A stretch of DNA of 64,000 nt from Pithys albifrons albifrons (lineage: Eukaryota; Chordata; Aves; Passeriformes; Thamnophilidae): assembly GCF_047495875.1 (NCBI RefSeq), contig NC_092471.1, forward strand, positions 18,807,001-18,871,000, given 5' to 3'. Made by a program: the position numbers and the translations under genes. The notes under the pieces were generated by a model. The model did no database searches. It saw only the letters and a program-made list of their open reading frames with translations, and had not been told where the DNA came from. Shown here in pieces: positions 58,201-64,000 of this stretch. How positions within the stretch are numbered: position 1 is the first letter of the stretch; every line of letters starts with the position of its first letter.

Positions 58201-61200
58201 GTCCCCCCAGAGACGGAGAAGAGCAAAGCAAAGCAGAGCCGGTGAGCTGAACATGCAGTAGGTAGAACCTGCCTATTATCTGGGGACAGTGATCCTTCCG
58301 ATGACGCCATGTGATAGGGGGATGGTGAGAACCTGTTATCCGGCCGGAACTCTTTGTCATACGCCATCATGTTCCACTCCAGGCGCCGGTTGCGAGCTTT
58401 CCGCACTTTCTTCACCTCCCGGGTGGAGTCCTCCACCAGCCGCTGCTCCTGTGGGCGCACAGAGCCACAGCTGCACCCCCAGCACGGCTCCTTGGGCCCT
58501 GAGCGATACCCAGGGGGCACCACCCAACCCTGTGAGATGTACCCGACACAGGAGAGGGGAGTGCACAGGCTGCATCAGGAAGGTGATGTTCCCCAGGTCC
58601 CAGGCAACCCCAGCTCCAGCCCCACAGCATCCCCCAGGGGGCATCACCCGGCCCTGTGAGGCACACCCAACACAGGGGAGGGGAGTGCACAGGCTGCATC
58701 AGGAAGGTGATGTTCCCCAGGTCCCAGGCAACCCCAGCTCCAGCCCCACAGCATCCCCCAGGGGACATCACCTGGCCCTGTGAGGCACACCCGACGCAGG
58801 GGAGGGGAGTGCACAGGCTGCATCAGGAAGGTGATGTTCTCCAGGTCCCAGGCAACCCCAGCTCCAGCCCCACAGTACCCCCCACCTGCCCGTTACCTTC
58901 TGCCTGCGCTTCTCCTTTCTCTTATCTTCTGTTGCCTGCAACATTTTCTCCTTCCATAAGTTGAAGAAGTAGGAGGGGTCAGTGTAGAATTTGAGGCCAT
59001 CCTTTTTGTCATCCCTGGGGAGTGGGAAAGGAGGAGAGGGGGTTATCAGCCACAGAAGAAGACCCCGTTCCCCCGCACATGGGCTTTGGTACAATCATGA
59101 CTATATGCTGTTGTCCCAACAGGAACATGTCCAACACAGTGGTCACTACCTGCAGTACCACTGCGTGGGGTCACCCATCCCAGCTGCCCCACATAATGGG
59201 AGTGGTGGCACAGCAACTGGAGAAATCACCCTCTCAGCCCTCATCAAGCAGCAAATGGGGTGCACGCCTGATGCCTCTGTTGGAAAGGGCCCCCAGGACC
59301 TCCTTGGTCCCCCCAAGGGGCGATGTGCCTGTACCTGTAGGGCGTGAGGATGTTGAGCGGCGGGGGCTTGTCGCAGCGCTGGTACATCTCCATCACCGGG
59401 TTGGGGATGGAGTTGCGAGACACAACCTGCTGGTTCTGCACTGTGGAGCTCTTGAAGGCTTTCCTCATGTTGATGTCCTGCAGCGAAACTGTGGACACAG
59501 GAAGGAGAAGGGATACAGGGGTGGCCTCAGCCCCTCAAACAAGGCACAGCAGGTGGCCCAGCCCTGAGAACTGGCCTTCACCCCTAAATGGCCCCAGCCC
59601 TCACCTTCCTCCACGGTGGAGTCCAGCTGTGTCACCTTGATGACCAGCAGGTCCACCCTCTCCTGCAGCGAGTTCATCCTCATGTAGAAGCTGTTGGCCT
59701 CGTTGAACAGCTCCCCAAAGATGTCTTCAGCGTGCCTGCCTGGCAGAGAACACCACGCCCATCACTGGCACCATGGCATCATTCCTTGGGCACACACCTC
59801 CCCAGCAGCTCCATGCTCTCCCCAGCCTTGGGTTTTTGGGAGCTGAGTCCCATCCTCTCCCAAAGGGTTGCACAAACACCACCCCCACAAACACCCCTGA
59901 GCATCCTTTCCAGTGAGTGGTACCCATGGGGGCACAGAACATTCACAGTGCCCCAAACAGCCTTTGGATTCACCAGGATAGAGGAGCCAAAAGAATGACC
60001 AACACACAGCATGGCCTGTGGAAATGCAGCCCTAAAGGTGGGAAACCAGGAGCAGGGCAGCAGGGAGAGTTCCACAGCAGGGAGAAGCTGAGACTTGTTT
60101 AACTTTATAATAACTTCAGCAGTTGTTGTCCTGCAACACTCTGTGCATTGTTACAACAGCTCCTTATTAGGGCTATTCCTATCCTGGGGCTGAGCAAGGA
60201 GTCTGGCAGAGCACAGCTGACATCTGTAGGCTACAGCACCAAATCTCATCCCAGCATCCACCCCATCCCATCCTATCCCATAGCCCAGCCCCCATCCCAT
60301 TCCAGCCCCCATCCCATCCCATCCCAGAACCCCAGCTCCTCAGGGTTTCCTCCAAAACCACATAACAAACAGCTCCCAAATCACCTCCTCAGATCATTCA
60401 CCCAACTCAGTCATTTGTATTTGATTTCTTTATCCTCTGGACAAGGTACCCATGGCCTGTGCACCCATGGGCTCTGCTCATGTGGGCCATGTTACTTCCA
60501 GCAGCTCCATAAATGCAGGGTTTATTTTCTGGGAGTATTTTAGAGACTAATCTAGTTCTGGAGCGAAAGAGAAGAGGGGAAGCCCTAAAGAGCCTGCACT
60601 TTGCTCTCTATTTTAAGAGGATATTCAACAGTGAAATAGTTTGTCCCTATTAAACCCTCACACTGGTGTGTGCAGTGCTCTTGTGCTCCCCTTTTCTGCT
60701 GAGATCAGTCCCAGGGCAGGAAGACAGCCAAGGATTTAGATCTTTATATAGACTACTCTTCTTCATAAAGCTCTAACATTAAAAAGCATAGGTTGGAGTA
60801 TTTTAAATCTTCACCTGACCTTCCTATTTCTGGCAAGTGGAGAAGCAAGGGGCTCACAAAGGTTTTCTGTCCCCCACTGCACAGACCACCTGTGGGAGTC
60901 AAATGGGTCTTAAAATGTCATTAAGTCCCCAGTTTGGGCTTGGCCTTGAGCATACTCCTGTTTCAAATTAGCTGGCTAATTCCCACTGAATCAGCAGGAG
61001 CTGCAGCCCACGAGGCTCTCACATAGCCCCTGTGTGTCTGTGTTTGGAACCAGGGGAAGCAACTGCAGCATCCCACCAACATCCCACCATTCCCTCACTG
61101 TTCTGTGCCTGGAGTGCTGTGCCATGACTTACTGAGGCTGCCCAGCTGCTTGATGATGGCAGCCAGGGTGCTGTTGGTGACACACTCCAGCTCACTGGTC

Positions 61201-61265
61201 ACCCCATCGGGAAGGGCCCCCCGGCACAGGTGCCGGGGCTCGATGTTCCTCTTCACCAGCGGCAT
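55054..61265 (-). CDS. WASF3-like WAVE-family actin nucleation-promoting factor, eight coding exons
   Basis: WAVE proteins sit in the WAVE regulatory complex downstream of Rac and activate Arp2/3 to make branched actin. Exons, in transcript order, are 61265-61133, 59739-59605, 59488-59335, 59014-58897, 58448-58273, 57871-57611, 56479-56097 and 55211-55054. They join in frame to 505 residues; human WASF3 has 502. The N-terminal WAVE homology domain (about 1-170) opens [19 protein letters not shown] and contains [30 protein letters not shown] and [18 protein letters not shown] basic region follows ([14 protein letters not shown], about 189-202), then a Pro-rich stretch (about 326-430), the WH2 motif [20 protein letters not shown] (about 440-460) and the acidic tail ending DDNEWSD. 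It resembles WASF3 more than WASF1 or WASF2 but differs at sites such as YQRCDK, SLSRHAED and EQWEQEA, so I do not assign WASF3 outright. One intron seems to use a GC donor. Confidence 0.94.
55383..55668 (+). mobile_element. CR1 3' fragment in the last WASF3-like intron
   Basis: It is about 285 bp and runs from aggattgttagaacaaaggg through gatttgggaagaaattcttc, gggcaggccctggcacaggg and aaggtgtccttgcccatggc to CATTCTGTGATTCTGTGA. It is antisense to the host gene. An AT-rich microsatellite (55356-55378) precedes it. Confidence 0.92.
56097..56479 (-). CDS. WASF3-like coding exon 7, Pro-rich region and WH2 start
   Basis: The acceptor is cgccgtcgcag and the donor is G|GTGAGG. The exon encodes [32 protein letters not shown], a long Pro/Ala-rich stretch and [14 protein letters not shown]. 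The Pro-rich region binds profilin and SH3 proteins in the family. VIPSAQTAF is shared with WASF3. The exon is very G+C-rich. Confidence 0.92.
56528..57275. repeat. Minisatellite of CACCCAGCACCCATCCCGG-type units
   Basis: About 750 bp of units near GGCACCCAGCACCCACCCC, 10-30 bp long, with higher-order repeats: a block containing cagcatccattctggcaccc recurs at about 56595 and 56775. It lies in the intron between WASF3-like exons 6 and 7 and starts about 50 bp from the exon 7 acceptor. The 415-codon + strand ORF across it is an artefact. Confidence 0.95.
57276..57610 (-). other. Remainder of the WASF3-like intron between exons 6 and 7
   Basis: Unique sequence. Nothing further recognised. Confidence 0.6.
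57611..57871 (-). CDS. WASF3-like coding exon 6
   Basis: The acceptor is ctctgtgctgcag and the donor is GG|GTAGGG. The exon encodes [20 protein letters not shown] through [20 protein letters not shown] and ends HLVKDYG. ASD..DHSYPA.PNH matches the WASF3 linker, whereas the Ala/Pro-rich middle is divergent. Confidence 0.9.
57872..58272 (-). other. WASF3-like intron between exons 5 and 6 (GC-AG)
   Basis: A 401 bp intron with GC at its 5' end and CTGCAG at its 3' end on the - strand. No repeat recognised. Confidence 0.6.
58273..58448 (-). CDS. WASF3-like coding exon 5, probable GC donor
   Basis: The acceptor is gtgcgcccacag. The exon encodes [40 protein letters not shown] and [12 protein letters not shown] plus two bases. 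The only junction that keeps the family reading frame into exon 6 is AATAG|GCAGGT, a GC-AG intron (GC at 58272-58271). The neighbouring CAG|GTTCTA, five bases on, would put exon 6 out of frame. Confidence 0.88.
58516..58880. repeat. 124 bp tandem repeat, three copies
   Basis: aggtgatgtt recurs at 58581, 58705 and 58829, an exact 124 bp period. Each copy carries gaggggagtgcacaggctgc, ccaggcaaccccagctccag and cccacagcatcccccagg. The array fills nearly the whole intron between WASF3-like exons 4 and 5. Confidence 0.96.
58897..59014 (-). CDS. WASF3-like coding exon 4
   Basis: The acceptor is ctccccag and the donor is AAG|GTAACG. The exon encodes [20 protein letters not shown] and [19 protein letters not shown], the conserved end of the WAVE homology domain. 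Its donor abuts the 124 bp tandem repeat. Confidence 0.94.
59335..59488 (-). CDS. WASF3-like coding exon 3
   Basis: The acceptor is ctgtgtccacag and the donor is AG|GTACAG. The exon encodes [20 protein letters not shown] and [20 protein letters not shown], then [11 protein letters not shown]. Confidence 0.94.
59605..59739 (-). CDS. WASF3-like coding exon 2
   Basis: The acceptor is ttctctgccag and the donor is G|GTGAGG. The exon completes Ser and reads [20 protein letters not shown] followed by [20 protein letters not shown] and TVEE. Arg stands where WASF1-3 have Lys, as recalled. A coiled-coil heptad pattern ([14 protein letters not shown]) contributes to the WAVE-complex bundle. Confidence 0.93.
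59740..61132 (-). other. WASF3-like intron between coding exons 1 and 2
   Basis: Unique sequence with a short CCCATCCCATCC run near 60240-60325. No other gene or repeat recognised. Confidence 0.6.
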
Positions 61266-61291
61266 TCTGCCGGCGAGCCCTCACGCCTCTC
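61133..61291 (-). CDS. WASF3-like first coding exon
   Basis: The acceptor ctccctttgccag lies just right of 61291 and is followed by 26 bases of 5'UTR. The ATG is at 61265-61263 in the context GCAGAATGC. The exon encodes [19 protein letters not shown] through IIKQLGSL plus one base, and the donor is A|GTAAGT. It follows that at least one non-coding exon lies further right. The coding part is 61265-61133. Confidence 0.93.
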
Positions 61292-61790
61292 CTGGCAAAG
61301 GGAGAAACAGAGGGAAAAAAGAAAATACCTTTTACCATTTGCCTGTTTGTCCTCCCATTCCTTCTGCTTCCCGCCCAGGATACTCATCCTGCCCATCCAG
61401 GTGGGTGGCAGTGGGGCTTTTCCAAGCACGGGATGCTCTGTGGGTGCAAACCTGGGGATGCTGGAGAGCACATGGGTGCCAGGATGGAGGTGAGGACCAC
61501 ACCAGGTCCCTGTCCCTGTCCCTACCCTCTGAAGCCACTGTGTCCTTTCCCACTTACCTCCAGAACTGTGCTCAAAGCAGGAGCAAACCCCCATGTGCTG
61601 CTTCCCTTCAGCTGGCCCCGAAAAGCCTCATCCAACCCAAACAGAAGTGAGGAAGCGCTTGTAATGCCATTATTTCCAGCTCACTGCAAGCTCTCCAGGG
61701 TTTTATTTGTGCACACACTACACTGAGGCAAGTAGCTGGGGCCAGCTCATCCCAGCTCCCTGCATGGCCTCCCCAGCATCCCTGTGTGCC
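61292..61790 (-). other. 5' intron of the WASF3-like gene
   Basis: It lies upstream of the acceptor before the first coding exon. The 5' non-coding exon was not located. Confidence 0.5.
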
Positions 61791-62420
61791 CCCACAGCAA
61801 CTCTGGGTGCTCTCACAGCATTTATGGGTGCTCCCACAGCACCCCTGTGTGCCTTCAGGGCATTCCTGAGCACCTCACAGCAACTCTGGGTGCTCTCACA
61901 GCATTTATGGGTGCTCCCACAGCACCCCTGTGTGCCTTCAGGGCATTCCTGAGCACCCCACAGCAACTCTGAGTGCTCTCACAGCATTTATGGGTGCTCC
62001 CACAGCACCCCTGTGTGCCTTCAGGGCATTCCTGAGCACCCCACAGCAACTCTGGGTGCTCTCACAGCATTTATAGGTGCTCCCACAGCACCCCTGTGTG
62101 CCTTCAGGGCATTCCTGAGCACCCCACAGCAACTCTGGGTGCTCTCACAGCATTTATGGGTGCTCCCACAGCACCCCTGTGTGCCTTCAGGGCATTCCTG
62201 AGCACCCCACAGCAACTCTGGGTGCTCTCACAGCATTTATAGGTGCTCCCACAGCACCCCTGTGTGCCTTCAGGGCATTCCTGAGCACCCCACAGCAACT
62301 CTGGGTGCCCCCACAGCATTTATGGGTGCTCCCATGCCATCCCTGTGTGCCTCCAGGGCATCCCTGGGCACTCCCACAGCACCTCTGGGTGCCCCCACAG
62401 CAACTCTGGGTGCCTCTGGC
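61791..62420. repeat. 83 bp tandem repeat, about seven copies
   Basis: cagcaactctgggtgctctc begins at 61795 and 61878 and continues at 83 bp steps to about 62293, with decaying copies to 62420. The unit also contains tgctcccacagcacccctgt and cttcagggcattcctgagca. Identical 62-64 codon ORFs recur every 83 bp, the sign of a near-perfect array. It lies in the 5' non-coding part of the WASF3-like gene. Confidence 0.97.
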
Positions 62421-64000
62421 CCTTCTGTCATTCCACCTGAACTGGGGATGGTTCATTTCCTATGGGGCTCAAGGAGCCATAGGGGCATCCCCTCACCCAA
62501 AGGTCTCATCTCCAGCGAGAGCACCCATGGGAGCTGGTGAGGAAGGATGAAGAATGGGCACCATGGGGTGGGGGATGCTGAGGGCAGGTCATGCTGCTGA
62601 TGTAAAGGGTGAGTGGTGGGAAACAGACTGGGAAAAGAGGAAAAAAAGGAGCATTTACTAACGACATGGTGTCTCCTGGGGTGCTGCAGCCCAGGACTGC
62701 CACACGGAGAGGCAGTGACCCCACAGGTTTGCACAAGGGGGTCTGAGGTGACACAAGCACATCCCCACTCAGCTCCACTCCCAGTGTAAAGGCAAACCCA
62801 TGGTTGGGCTGATAAGGACCAGAGAGATGAACAGCATTCTCAGGAATGCCCTCGTTTCCCATCCCGGGCACCCCCCGCCCACCCCATCTTTCCCAGAACT
62901 TTGGCAGCGAAGGAAAAGCAGCTTCCGTTCGGCGCTGGGAGCGCAGCAGCCGGGGGCCGACAGCGCGGCCAGCACTCCTGCCCATGAACGGAGCCAGCAA
63001 TCTGCAGAGTTCACAGTTTCTGGCCCCGGGAGCGTTACACAGAACAGTTTCCCATTGATAACACCAGGCCAGCGCTCCCGTCCCCCCGCCGGCACCACCA
63101 GCTACTCTTCAGTTTTCAAATGCAAATTCAACCTCTCTCCTCGAACTTGCTCCTAAATCATCCACATGGAGCTTCCCAAAGGGCTGATTGTGCTGCCAGG
63201 TCTGTATGGACAGGGCAGGGCTCTGCTCTGCCCCAGGGCAGTCGGGGCACCGTGGGAAGGAGCCCAGCCCCAAACAGGGCTGTGCCATGGGCTCAGAGCA
63301 AACCGCGTGTCCTCCGGCGCTTCCCAAACTCACTGCACATGGATGCGGGGCTGGTACCACCCCTGGGTCTCCAAAACCAAGAGGTTTCTGCCAGCTGGTT
63401 GTGACAGAGGGGGAACTCTGGATGTCTGCTGATGGATGTCTGCTCTGGCCATGCACAACCCCCCTTTCTGGACAGCCCCTTATACCCCCTTTGGCTGCAT
63501 AAAGAGCTGAGCAACGCTGGCAGCTTCACCCCAAGCTCACCTTGAGCTGGTTTTCTGTGTCACCCCAACATCGGCGCTCAGAAACTGAGCCCTGGCACGT
63601 CCCCGCGGGGTTCCCCCGGAGCGGCGGCCGCAGGGACCGGAGGGCACAGGGCAGAGCTGGTAACGAGCTGCTTGAGCGCAGCAATTAGACACAGGGAACA
63701 AAGAGCCATTCTCAGCACCCGCCTGGGACACGGCCACTGGAAACAGCCACTGGCACCCGCGGCTTTTTGTCCTTCACAAGGATCCGGGGGGAATTGGGGC
63801 CACCCGCTCCTCCAGCCCCCGTGGGGACACCAGAGCAGAAGGGAGAAAAAAAGAGGTTTGTGGTTTGAAACTTCCCAACAGGGACAGACTTGCAGAGAGG
63901 CAGAAGGTGGGGAGGGGGTCTGATGGCAGCATTTGAGACTGTGCCATGGGAAAGCATCCCTGGAGAAGAAAAATCCCTTTAATCTCACTCCAAAATCCCA
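62421..64000 (-). other. 5' region of the WASF3-like gene, no exon assigned
   Basis: CpG-richer patches at 62920-63000 and 63570-63660 could hold the 5' non-coding exon or promoter, but I cannot fix either. No other gene recognised. Confidence 0.35.

Overview
The window looks like avian nuclear DNA. The evidence is a set of split vertebrate genes with GT-AG introns, many 3'-truncated CR1 LINE pieces (two with a readable reverse-transcriptase C-terminus), no mammalian Alu/L1-type repeats, and compact introns packed with G+C-rich minisatellites. That last feature fits a bird microchromosome or a subtelomeric region. The species cannot be told from the sequence.

Layout. (1) 1-18.8 kb, + strand: the last seven coding exons of a USP12/USP46-family deubiquitinase (3025-16656). 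The first two coding exons lie left of the window, and a probable 3'UTR runs to a cluster of AATAAA signals near 18.56-18.84 kb. Its introns carry a 22-25 bp array (2.09-2.9 kb), a 58 bp array (3.58-4.05 kb), a CR1 copy, a 291 bp fold-back element and a 2.1 kb G-rich VNTR that ends about 55 bp before an exon. (2) 18.8-36.8 kb: no gene recognised. It holds a homopyrimidine tract, an ATGG microsatellite, a 20 bp array, a C/G-rich array, an 82 bp triplication and CR1 pieces, including a 187-codon CR1 relic. (3) 36.8-40.2 kb: a CpG-rich island with the intronless coding exon of a GPR3/6/12-family receptor (38487-39533, +). Upstream are TATA/MEF2-like boxes and a perfect CRE palindrome. (4) 39.5-55 kb: probable long 3'UTRs of two convergent genes plus several + strand CR1 tails. 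(5) 55.05-61.3 kb, - strand: all eight coding exons of a WASF3-like WAVE protein, with three further minisatellites in its introns and 5' region. (6) 61.3-64 kb: 5' flank or first intron of that gene.

The gene order and orientations (USP12-like +, GPR12-like +, WASF3-like -) match the human 13q12 block USP12-GPR12-WASF3 as I remember it, but here the block fits in about 60 kb. All three predicted proteins resemble the 13q12 genes best, yet differ at positions I would expect to be fixed in 1:1 orthologues. The main hypothesis is that this is a separate paralogous (2R ohnolog) block that keeps a GPR185/GPRX-type receptor, lost in mammals. The alternative is the orthologous block itself in a fast-evolving, compact setting. 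The genes do not form an operon. The receptor is expected to signal through Gs/cAMP, the WAVE protein drives Arp2/3 actin branching, and the USP is expected to be a WDR48/UAF1-activated deubiquitinase.
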